From: Opeltia flavorubescens
Taxonomy: Eukaryota > Ascomycota > Lecanoromycetes > Teloschistales > Teloschistaceae
Length of the DNA stretch: 64,000 bases
Assembly: GCA_000442125.1 (NCBI GenBank)
Contig: KE546971.1
Location: 622,583-686,582, forward strand
Reading direction: 5' to 3'
Shown: positions 10,028 through 20,503 of the stretch, one piece after another
How positions within the stretch are numbered: the first letter of the stretch is position 1
How the letters are laid out: every line of letters starts with the position of its first letter
The notes under the pieces: generated by a model
What the model was told of the DNA's origin: nothing
The model's database searches: none
Seen by the model: only the letters and a program-made list of their open reading frames with translations
Position numbers and translations under genes: made by a program

Positions 10028-11576
10028 ATGGACTTTCTCATTCGCATACTTAGCTGGTGGAAGCCGACCATCGTAGACTCATTTGATACATCCCCTACTC
10101 TACCTCAGATGGACTCTCCGGCTGTTCCTTCATCAGCTCACGCACATTGCACACCTCTGACAGTGCTGCCTGCTGAGATCCTTACTGAAATCTGTTCCTA
10201 CTTGCCCCCCTTATCTCTTGTCAGCTTAAGCCGCGTTTGCAAGCTTTTACGTACTCATGCTTTGATCGACACTCTTTGGTTCAGATTTGTTCGAGAGAAT
10301 GTGCCTCATCAGCCAGAACTACAATATCACCGTGTTGAGAGCTGGAGACAACTTTATATATCCCTTCACCCATATTGGTTTTTAACGAGGAACAGAGTAT
10401 GGTTCTCGGACAAATCTTACACTGGGACCACTATGACCGGCAACTTGATGGTCACTCGCTATGACGCCCAGAGGCAATGCATCGAGGGTTTACGTGTGGT
10501 GGCGAGGCATGGGATACATTCCTTTGAATCTTGGGAATGGAAGCCGGAAGTCATCATTCATACTTTCAACCCTCATGTCGGGTTATATGCCGATGATCCC
10601 ATCGTCAGGATAGACCCGGGAACTTATGCGCAGACAAATTCAGCATCGGATGAGGTCATGATGAGTACAGGATACATGGGTGGGATCAGGTCGATGATTG
10701 CGCTCTGCAAAGCTCTCCCTCCAGATCTTCAAAGTACCGCCATGGATTTATGGCCGCCACAAATCATTCCCGCGAAAGAGCGTGTGCGCAATCAGAGCAC
10801 AAATCTTTTTGCAGGTAAAGGACACCGGCCAAGTACGGCGCTTGATGCAAGTGACAGTACTTTCCGAGTACGCAAATGGGTTGATTCCGGCGGTGCTCGT
10901 TTAGGAGAAGATGTCATGACTTTCAGCACCATGGCGGACGAATATTATACAGCATCAAGGGAGAAGCCATGGCAAGGGATATGGGTTGGAGATTATTCTG
11001 GACACGGTTGCGAGTTTCTGCTGCTGATCCAGCGCGGTGTGGACCGTGCATCAGGATCCCCTAAAGCTGCTTCTGCGTCCCCTCTACGTCATCACCCTCA
11101 CAGAGAGGATTCACGGTTCTCTCGAGATTTACCTGTGGAACCTGGCGAGGACGGCACATGTGCTGGCAGACTCGAAGCAATCAAGTTGACCGGAGACCCA
11201 AATGTGCCGCGAGGCGAGTTCACATGGGTGGCGGAAGACATCGGCCCTGGAGGGCTTTTGCGAATTGCCGATGAAAATATGTTCAAGGGCGCAAGAATCG
11301 TCAGAAGCCTCGGCCATAGTGCAGCACACGGTTTTCGCAACGGTGAATTCTCTTGGGAATGTTCTATGAAGAAAAATGTGCTGATGTTGAAAAGACAAAT
11401 TTACGCCCTCTCAGCTTATCATGGTCAGTCAGAATACTCTGGCTCAATACTGGGAGGTGAGTTCTCTTCAAAATACTCTACGAGCTCTCGTTCTCGTTCT
11501 AACTTGGCCACAGGGATTTGGTCATGTCTCTTTTTATCAACGGGTCGATATCGAAAGTTTTCTGAAAAGCCCCTGA
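10028..11576 (+). CDS. F-box protein, FBXO31-like
   Basis: I predict exons 10028-11342, 11395-11456 and 11514-11576 (introns of 52 and 57 nt), 479 aa. The first ATG in frame is 10028 (MDFLIRILSWW). An F-box lies at about residues 47-90 (LPAEILTEICSYLPPLSLVS). The C-terminal half has the FBXO31-type conserved block: QGIWVGDYSGHGCEFLL, GRLEAIKLTGDPNVPRGE, IGPGGLLRIADE and then the spliced PSQLIMVSQNTLAQYWE and FGHVSFYQRVDIESFLKSP. Those last segments come into frame only if both small introns are removed; reading straight through gives a false tail. Known role of the family: substrate receptor of an SCF ubiquitin ligase. Its target here is unknown. Confidence 0.88.
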
Positions 11577-12557
11577 ACTTATCCGCTCGCATTTCGGAAT
11601 GCATGCTTGAATTTGAGTCTTTTAATCTGTCTTTAAAAATTGTATCTGACTGGGTATCTGACGAGTATGTATGCGATATCTGTGTGTTCTTGTCGGTGTA
11701 CTTTTGCATGGTCCGGAGTAAAGTTAACGTTTGATGAACTCAGCATGGCGACAAATTGGACAAGAGATGAACACATTGGATTTAGCGATCTGCTGTAGAT
11801 CTGGATATTGCATATTGATGGACATGGGATTATGTATGATGAAGCTAAGAATAGAACAGCGCAAAGAGAATTGCAAGAACCTTGGCATCTTCTATCTCTG
11901 CTACGGTTGACTCCTTCGATATGGTCACCCTTTGTTTCCTCATCATGGAATGATTAAATATGAAATGAAGGTCGTTCATTCATACAATGGTGAAACAGCA
12001 TTTAGAAGTCGAGCGCTTGTCGATGGTTTACTTTGAGGTCGTACCTGCATCTCCACTTGCCGCCGGGCCGAAAGGGGTTTGGTAGATGATGTGGTGTTCA
12101 GCCGTCAGCCCAGCATCTTACCACCCACGGCTCAATCAAGTTTCTGCAGTCTCGACATATCTGGAACCACATCCACCACCGCCAATCCGTGTCTATTGCA
12201 TGCTTGTCCTTCTATTCTCCTGTTCATCATGAGGTCACGATATTCCACGGCGTATTTTCCAGACATTTGATATCATTCACGGCTTCTTGCATGCTTACGA
12301 CGCCCTCTGCGGCTTACTGCAGCCCTAATCAACTTCACTCCGACAAGAAGCCCGATCTTGATTATGTTGTAACATCATTTTCTCCTACGAGCATCATACA
12401 ATAGAAGTATCGGAAGGCAATTGATGGTTAAGGCTATTGCAGAGCCAAGTACAGCAAATATATCCACGACTCCCAGCTTTACAATACACGGACTTCTGCG
12501 GAGAAGTCGCCAGCAGGTGTGGTCAGGACCATCTCGCTGCTCAATCCAAGAATTACT
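11577..12557. other. Intergenic region downstream of the F-box gene
   Basis: About 1 kb, holding the F-box 3' UTR and the promoter of the next gene on the same strand. I see no supported gene, RNA or repeat. Confidence 0.45.
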
Positions 12558-13955
12558 ATGCGACTTCCTCTAGAGATTAGAGCCGATGCATCCGATTCCG
12601 AAGACAAGAAACAAGGAGTGCCACCAAGCATCGTGTGTTGATGTTCCTACTCATCCTCTTTCGACTCTGCTAACCCACCTCAGATAGTTGGTATCGTTAT
12701 TGCTAGTCTACTGGTCTTTCTTGCCCTCTATCTTCTCCTCATCACCCTCCGCAGCTCCCATTCCAATCCAAAGTACATACCCACCTCATTCCTGAAGAGA
12801 CGATGGCAGACCTGGAGGCCCAAAACAATGAAATACCGCATGTTTGGTTTTGACCCAATATCTCCTATTTACAATCAGAATGGCCCACATGGTGGTGGAA
12901 ACCCTTATGGTCCGGGGAGCCCCAGAACCACACAAAACTCTTCGCTCGCTGCGACCGGCAATGGTTTGGACCCATCTAATACCACTGAAATGACCACGAC
13001 TGGTAGCGATGGCGTCAATCGTAACACCAGTATCCGCAGCATAATGACTCTTCCGCCGTACAGACCTTCCCCACTACCCAATGAGCGTCTCATTGCCCGT
13101 GAGGGTGAACGTGCCGGCGTCGATGTCGTAGTCGAATACCCTGAAACAGCCGAAGAAGTAGAAGCTCGTCGAGACGCCGAAATGGAAGAACTCTACCAAG
13201 TTCGCGTTGCCCGTCGTCAAGAGGCTGAAGAGCGCCGAGAGCGACGGCATGCACGACGAGCAGCCAGAGAAGCGGGTGACTGGGCCCGTGTAGAGCAATT
13301 ACGATTACAAGCAACGGTTGCATCCAACGCCCGAAGAGCGGAAACCTTAGGAAGTGCCGGCAGTAGCTCCACTAGTCTTCCCAGAGATGCTTCTGCCGCT
13401 TTGCTCGCGGAATATCATGCCAGAGCTTCAAGTCGAGAAAGGAGAGTCAGCAGTGTTAGCTATGCAGACTTAGGTCTCGCTAGACATGATGGAACTCGTA
13501 TCCGCGCTGATAGCGTGGACAGCGATCATCGACCGCTTTTGGACTCTGCAGCCAGCATGGGTGGATCGAGAAACGGGTCTCTCTTCCAGGTCCGCTCGAG
13601 ACCTGATCGACATTACCGTAACGGTAGCACGGGGTCCATCTTGACCATGGATTCAGAGAATCCTGCAGCTGATACCCCTCAAACTTCCAACCGAAGCGGG
13701 AGCGATCCTCCAATTCTTACCCCGAGTGTTACGCAAGGCTCGAGTAGCAGCGAGCAGAGTCGAAGCGGAAGCCACCCCGCCGAGGATCCACCAAGATATG
13801 AAGATGAGGATGCTCCGCCGTATACGAGCCCAGTGAGGAACAGTGCACCGCAGCTACCGCAAGTGAGGACTGTGCCGGCTATTGAAGTCGAAGTGGCGAC
13901 GCCAATGAGTAGTGTACCAGTGACACCCATCAATGGCCATGTTGAGCAAAGATGA
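12558..13955 (+). CDS. Single-pass membrane protein with PPxY motifs, unknown function
   Basis: Exons 12558-12632 and 12684-13955, 448 aa. The 51-nt intron starts GTGTGT and has a perfect CTAAC branch site before CCTCAG. The N-terminus is short and acidic (25 aa). It is followed immediately by one transmembrane helix (IVGIVIASLLVFLALYLLLI) and a basic stop-transfer segment (KRRWQTWRPK). The rest is a long, disordered, Arg/Glu-rich then Ser/Thr/Pro-rich cytosolic tail. Near the C-terminus PPRYEDEDAPPYTS carries two PPxY-type motifs, the ligand of WW domains in Rsp5/NEDD4 ubiquitin ligases. By layout it could be an Rsp5 adaptor (compare Ssh4, Bsd2, Tre1), but there is no sequence family match I can claim. 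Confidence 0.75.
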
Positions 13956-14252
13956 TCAATCTCGCGGCTTGTTGCAGGATTTAGGGTTGGCATTTGAATT
14001 TCCGCATTTTCAGCGAGCGAGCAAGGGAATTGTTATGCATTGCAGGCTAAGGGAAAGCATTGAGCATCTGGATGTCAATGGACGGGCTGCTATATTCATT
14101 GGGAATTTCATGTCGATACGAAAGGATTTGGGATATATGAATGTATACTTTTGGTCAATAACAGATTGCTTGAAATAATCGAGTTTTAATGTAAGATTCG
14201 CTTCACAAACTTTGTTCTCCCACGAATATCCACTATGTTCTGCTATTTCCTT

Positions 14253-15413
<1,161 letters not shown>

Positions 15414-15858
15414 TGAGGCTTTGGAGGTGTTCAATTGGTGTAAAAGTTGAAAGAGGAGCTTCCAAATTGGATAAATATTTTCTTGCAGGCATGCCCATAG
15501 AAGGAATGTTTAAGCGAGTAGGCCCCCTGACCAGCATTAATGCCCTTGCACAACAATAGTGTCCCCAAATTGTCATTGAATTGCTTGGATCATTGCTGGA
15601 GATCATTCTAATTGACACGCAGAGACAAGCAGTGGACAAGCAACCACAGCTCCGTCAAATATCAAGTGTGAGTAAAAGTCTTTCTATGTCATACGCGCAG
15701 CTGTGCCAATTATGCAGGCACGGCATATACACTCGGCTGCATCATCCTTTGTTGATATGTTTGTGCTTCATGTTTAAAATGAATCCACAAGAATCATCAG
15801 AGATGTTGGTTCTCCAAGATTTGGATAACTTTGCTAATTCTTTTCCAAATTTACAGTC
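15414..15858. promoter_or_regulatory. Divergent promoter of LYS12 with a 5' UTR intron of the next gene
   Basis: 445 bp between the two starts. A likely 5' UTR intron for the plus-strand gene runs 15668-15856 (GTGAGT, CTAAT branch site, TTTACAG) and ends two bases before its ATG. A short hairpin GTGCC..GGCAC lies inside it. Confidence 0.45.
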
Positions 15859-17643
15859 ATGTCAGCGAGAGGCATTGCGGATCTCAGGGCTAAGTTTGAG
15901 AGCAAAAACAACGACACGTCTCCGCCATCTCGAGGTAGATCACCTGCTGGGCAGGAGAGCATTATTGGAGGTGAGAAGCGGAAGATAAGGACAAGTTTTG
16001 TTTCGGTAGAGAGGAGTGGGCAGATGGGGCCTTCGGCAGATAGAGAGTCTATTGGCAGCACCGAGGGACCAAAAGTTGGGACGAATGGAGCGAACGACAC
16101 TGACGCAGGGGTAAACGGTGAAAAGAAGGAATTGCCATCGACTACAGAGAACTCCAAAAACGAAAGCGGTCATCAAGAAAATGGTAATAAACCGGACGAA
16201 ACTACAAATGTCACCAATACCAGCAATGGCGCTCTAAACCCGGAGGGGGCAACCGTGCAAGATGCCGTCAATCCTGATAAGCCAAGCACGACGGAGGAAG
16301 ACGATGCTCCTCTTATGCAACCCTCAGATCCCAAGGATGAGGTTGCCGTCTCGGGAGGTGCGGCTCTTGCACCTAAGGGGGAATCCCTAGGAGCACTTTT
16401 GAAAGGATCAGAATTCGAGGAAGGAGAAGAATCGAAGAGTCCAAGTCCAAAGAAATCTCTCCCTCCAGGTAACCCGACTACACCAAAGAAGACTAAAACC
16501 CCTCAAAAAGTCAATAACGGACGGTTAAATACCGACTCTATGGCAAAGATTAATGGTTCTCCCAAGTCCAAGCCAGCATCGAAACCAGCATCCACTCGTA
16601 CCACCCCTCTCAAAAAACCTGCTGGAAATCCCGATGCAAAGCCTGCTGCGACCTCCCCTCCCCTCAACGGGGATCCTGCAGAGTCTCCGAACGCTCCGCT
16701 TTCTCCCACGGCTACGAAGACATCTTCGCAGGAACCAATCCAAAAGCCAGCTTCGCCCAAGCAGAATCCCCAAACCAAAGACCAAGCACAGTCATCGGAA
16801 GCGGACAAGAAGAGGACGTCCAAAAGACCACTTACACGTCCATCAACAGCTGCAAAGCCTGTAAAGTCCACTGCGGCAAGTAGCAAGCCAGCTACATCTT
16901 CAGTGTCCACTAATGACACCAAAAAATCGAACCCCATTTCTCCGAAAACCACTCGACCGAGGGCGAAATCTCCGACTCGCCCTGTTCGTCTGCCCGGAGC
17001 AGCTACAGCAATGACTGCCGCATCGGCCGCCAAACACGGAAGCGCTGCTTCTCCACCTCAATCATCAAGTCGAGCCGATCTCTCAAACACCACGAGAGCC
17101 TCGGCCTTGCACAAGCCGACAGAATCAAAGGCTCCTCCCAAACCAGCACCATCCGTTGCACCGACTATACGTAACAAGGCTCCCCGTTCGTCACTTCCTG
17201 CGTCCAGCACAGCTCCAAAACCAAAACCACGGACCAGTATGGCTAGTACAACTGCAGTAGGTGGAGACTTTCTAGCTCGTATGATGCGGCCTACTCAAGC
17301 CTCTGCAAGCAAGACGCACGAGAAGGTCGAGCAGAAAACTCCGCCAAAGAAGCTTGTCTTCTCCCAGCCGAAGAAGGTCAGCGATGAGGATAGTAAGCAA
17401 GCAGGGAGTAAATCCGTGCAACCTGAGCCTGCAGCAGAGGAGGAAAAGCCAGCACAGGGTAGCTCTACTTCAGAACACCAATCGCACACTGACGAGGGTA
17501 CCGGGTCAAATGAGATGGGATCGACAACAGAGGGGACTGATAATGCCCAGGAAGCAGATATGCGCTCTTCGGCTGAAGAGTCAGCACAATCCAATATTGA
17601 GGGAACAGGTACTGGGGCTTCTGACCCTGTCTCTGTTCCATAA
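15859..17643 (+). CDS. Ser/Pro/Lys-rich low-complexity protein, unknown function
   Basis: A single coding exon of 594 aa, with the ATG two bases after a splice-acceptor-like TTTACAG. The N-terminus MSARGIADLRAKFES, followed by SPPSRGRSPAG and a TSFVSVERSGQMGPS motif, looks like a conserved block in ascomycete proteins of unknown function. The middle (residues 130-470) is disordered, full of Pro-Lys-Ser and SP/TP sites. A second ordered-looking block, GGDFLARMMRPTQASASKTH, follows at about residue 470, and the end is acidic. Such basic SP-rich proteins often bind microtubules or RNA, but nothing here proves it. Low complexity alone explains most of the shadow open frames. Confidence 0.75.
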   Translation: MSARGIADLRAKFESKNNDTSPPSRGRSPAGQESIIGGEKRKIRTSFVSVERSGQMGPSADRESIGSTEGPKVGTNGANDTDAGVNGEKKELPSTTENSKNESGHQENGNKPDETTNVTNTSNGALNPEGATVQDAVNPDKPSTTEEDDAPLMQPSDPKDEVAVSGGAALAPKGESLGALLKGSEFEEGEESKSPSPKKSLPPGNPTTPKKTKTPQKVNNGRLNTDSMAKINGSPKSKPASKPASTRTTPLKKPAGNPDAKPAATSPPLNGDPAESPNAPLSPTATKTSSQEPIQKPASPKQNPQTKDQAQSSEADKKRTSKRPLTRPSTAAKPVKSTAASSKPATSSVSTNDTKKSNPISPKTTRPRAKSPTRPVRLPGAATAMTAASAAKHGSAASPPQSSSRADLSNTTRASALHKPTESKAPPKPAPSVAPTIRNKAPRSSLPASSTAPKPKPRTSMASTTAVGGDFLARMMRPTQASASKTHEKVEQKTPPKKLVFSQPKKVSDEDSKQAGSKSVQPEPAAEEEKPAQGSSTSEHQSHTDEGTGSNEMGSTTEGTDNAQEADMRSSAEESAQSNIEGTGTGASDPVSVP

Positions 17644-18030
17644 GAACTTGCAAGAGACTGGAATACATTGGGCTTACTTACTTTCCCTGTTTTCATTTCA
17701 GCATTGTAATCATAGGGGCCAAAGGTCGTATTATCACGGAGCGTGGCTTGACTTCCGGTCGTTTGAAAGCGATTCACGATTCACCTGAAAATCTTGTAAT
17801 ACTAGCCGCAGCTGCTCTTTGAAACTCGAAAGTGATTCTTGTATCATACAAATGCTGTATTTGATCTTGCCCGAGTGCTCGATCCTTGATCCCACATCCA
17901 AAGCCTAATTTGGACGTGGGTTTCCAAGCCCACGACTCCATACTCCTATAGATGCACGCTATCGAATGCTCCCTTTGTACAATCGTGCTTTAGGGCCCCA
18001 TACCTACGAATGCCCACTTTCTGAGGGCAA
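17644..18030. other. Convergent 3' UTR region
   Basis: 387 bp between the convergent Ser/Pro-rich gene and uS8m. Nothing recognised. Confidence 0.5.
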
Positions 18031-18570
18031 TTACACCCCATTCACCCTACACAGCAGCATCCCGCCCGTCTTCCTCTCCACACACTCCCTCAATTCCATC
18101 ATCCCCCTATCAGTTGACACATACATGCTCTCGCCAATTCCCCTCAGTCCCTTCACATACCCACTTCTATCCCCCCTCGCCAGCTCCTCGATTTCTCGGA
18201 AGCCCATCCATATCCGTCTCGTCGGCTTCGACACTAACCGCATCTTCTGCAACACGGGTTCATTGTTCCAGTACTTCAGCCCCACCCATAATCTCCGCGT
18301 CGAAATGTTCTCTTGCGTTATTGCTGGCTGGCCTTCTGGGGTGAGTTGGGATGACGCTAGTGGGGCTGAAGGGTCAAGGATTGGATTGAGGGATGAGGGG
18401 GGTGGAGGTTCGGGCCCCCCGATTGTGACGGAGGTTATGTAGCCGGATTTTTGCAGTTGGAGCATCAGGGTGTGGAGGAGGTTGGAGGAGGGGATGGAGG
18501 TTAGGCCGAGGCGGGCGAGAGAGGCGTTTTGGAGGTGGGAGCAGCAGTGGGCGAGGTTTACAAGGGACAT
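18031..18570 (-). CDS. MRPS8: Mitochondrial ribosomal protein uS8m (MRPS8)
   Basis: A single exon of 179 aa starting MSLVNLAHCCSHLQNAS. It shows the S8 fold signatures: an N-terminal helix with LQLQKSGYITSVTIGG, then the domain with TRRLWVGLKYWNNEPVLQK and RIWMGFREIEELARG. It ends with the conserved GIGESMYVSTDRGMMELREC and KTGGMLLCRVNGV. Known role: binds small-subunit rRNA in the mitochondrial ribosome. It shares a 572-bp divergent upstream region with PBDC1, and that region contains the foldback element at 18860-19016. Confidence 0.9.
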   Translation of the reverse strand: MSLVNLAHCCSHLQNASLARLGLTSIPSSNLLHTLMLQLQKSGYITSVTIGGPEPPPPSSLNPILDPSAPLASSQLTPEGQPAITQENISTRRLWVGLKYWNNEPVLQKMRLVSKPTRRIWMGFREIEELARGDRSGYVKGLRGIGESMYVSTDRGMMELRECVERKTGGMLLCRVNGV

Positions 18571-19142
18571 GGTGTGGTCGGTGATGGGGATGGGCCTGAT
18601 GGCCCAAAGTTGGAGACTGATATGATGGAGGGACGGGTAGGGAGAGTTTTTGGTATTAGAATGGATGCTTTCGCGATGGTCGGGGTCGATTCAGTGCTTG
18701 TCCTCAAAATATTGGCATAATATCTCTGCGCAGTTTGATTCTTTTTGACTAGAGCATCCCCAAGTCTGGACAAAACCTCAAGATCCGCATGAGTAATTTA
18801 GCTCAGCCCTACGAGGAAATCGAAGGTTTCCGCTCGTCTAGTTTGTCCCCAGTCGGTCTCTCGCTGTGTCAAAAATAATTCGCAATGTGAGGGCCTACGG
18901 TAGCCGCTAGAACAGGCCGCCCAGACTCCCAATTAGGGGGCTGCTGGGCGACACTTGGCGCGGTCTTGGCGGCCACCGTAGACTCTCACATTGCGAATTA
19001 TTTTTGACACAACGAGGGTCTTACAATCTACATCACATTTAATCAAATTTAGTCGCTAGACTTCTCTACTTTGGAATCAATACAGCTAGACATTCGCATT
19101 TTGGATATATCAGTGGTCAGAATCAGATAGTAATCTGCGAGG
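18571..19142. promoter_or_regulatory. Divergent promoter region of uS8m and PBDC1, interrupted by a MITE
   Basis: 572 bp between the two start codons. A 157-bp foldback element occupies 18860-19016, leaving 126 bp on the PBDC1 side and 289 bp on the uS8m side. Confidence 0.5.
18860..19016. mobile_element. 157-bp foldback MITE with long terminal inverted repeats
   Basis: The two ends are inverted copies of about 48 bp, starting CTCG(C/T)TGTGTCAAAA, with an uninterrupted 27-bp identical core (18865-18891) and about four transition differences further in. The rest is GC-rich and partly self-complementary, so the whole element can fold as one hairpin. Flanking bases GGTCT (18855-18859 and 19017-19021) form a 5-bp direct repeat that could be the target-site duplication. 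There is no coding capacity. The transposase family that would have moved it is unknown. Confidence 0.7.
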
Positions 19143-19812
19143 ATGTCTCTTGGTCCAGCAGGCGCAAGCCTGGATCCAGACAAGGCGGATAATTTCGAAG
19201 ATGTATGTTGAAATAATGATATTTGAAGTGCCTATGCTGACGATATTCAGATGGAGAAACAATTTGCGGTTAAGGGTAAGTGGTGGGGAATCTCATTTAC
19301 AAATTTGATGTCTCCTAACATTTCCTTTCAGCCGTTCAACACATGACTACTTACTGGGCCATTCTCGAGAAGATGAAGGGATCCCAGCTTCGTCTCACTA
19401 AGATGGATGATGAAATATATGAGCATTTCAAAAGCACATTTCCAGAATTTGATCCCACGGAGACTATCGACGAGAACAAGATGAAGAGCAAAGAAGGCAA
19501 AGAAAAGTGGAGGGAGTTCATGATGACTTATGAGAAGAAAATTGATGATTACAATTTTGGAACAATGCTAAGAGCCAACCCAAAATTTGAATATGGAGAG
19601 AAGGAGACAATATTCGGTCAGTCCTTCAGTCGATCGCTGGGATATGTTCAGTAGCTGATGATATCTGGTTTTCAGCTATGAGGATGCAATTCTACGCTAT
19701 CGAGATTGCGAGGTGCGGATTTACCTTGCGCTGTACGCAATACGCAAGCTGACCATATTTCAGAAACCGACAAGGCCTCAACGATTGGGTTTATGAACAA
19801 GCGCATACCTAA
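19143..19812 (+). CDS. PBDC1: PBDC1-family protein (polysaccharide biosynthesis domain, yeast YPL225W-like)
   Basis: Five exons: 19143-19202, 19251-19275, 19332-19616, 19676-19712 and 19764-19812; 151 aa. All introns are 48-59 nt and phases agree. Conserved features are the N-terminal ADNFEDMEKQFAVKAVQHM, the WAILEKMKGSQLRLTKMDDE helix, FPEFDP, WREFMMTYEKKIDDYNFG and the end IEIARNRQGLNDWVYEQ. Family length is about 150 aa, so it looks complete. Despite the old domain name, the yeast member is reported as a translation-linked chaperone-type factor, not a sugar enzyme; I infer the same role here. The exon count is high for so small a gene. Confidence 0.9.
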
Positions 19813-20503
19813 AGCGCAACATCTCCCGCCTATGACCGCTGGTGTTCTGAGAACTTTTAGTCTTACGATGAACGGGTGACCGATGGCATCTCGTAAAGCT
19901 TCGTCTTTACGATCATGCCAGACTATCACCGAGTTGCCTGCGCATTGGACTCCAACATGAAATGAACCTCTCGACCGGAGGAACTTGGTAGCAGAGTCAG
20001 GGGCTGTCGCCAAGAGCCTTCATGTTCGAAGTACCTCGTCTGATGTGATCGATGTAAGATTTATTTACTTTCAGTCACGTGGCTTGTTTACTGATACTGT
20101 CGCTGCATCTCTCCAAGGGTACTTCGCCAAGGGGCAGCAACAATTAGTATACATATGCTGCCCCTCGTGCCTGGAACTTCTGGCGAACGTTAGCCGGGAA
20201 TCATCTTGTAGTGATTGTTGCCTGTCCATTGTATTAAAGTCTTGCAGCATTCCAGTCCGAGAACAATACTAAGGCACGACGCCATACATTGCAAGACACT
20301 ACCATGCTATGCTCAATCCGCCATTCATTTTACCTTTTGCTTCTCTCATATTGTACTACTTCGAGCCACTACTAAGGCGCTTTTCTAGCAAGGTGGAGTC
20401 TTTCACAAGCTATTCGATCAGCAACTCACCATAATAATATGCCGCCGCTCACACACGAATACCATTTCGCAAATATTGGACTTGGCTCCGGCTCATTAAG
20501 TCA
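19813..20503. promoter_or_regulatory. Upstream region of STE6
   Basis: About 0.7 kb. One HMG-box-type site, CCATTGT (ACAATGG on the other strand), lies at 20226-20232. An ATG at 20439 opens a 75-codon frame that overlaps the STE6 start in another phase. No gene is supported. Confidence 0.35.
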
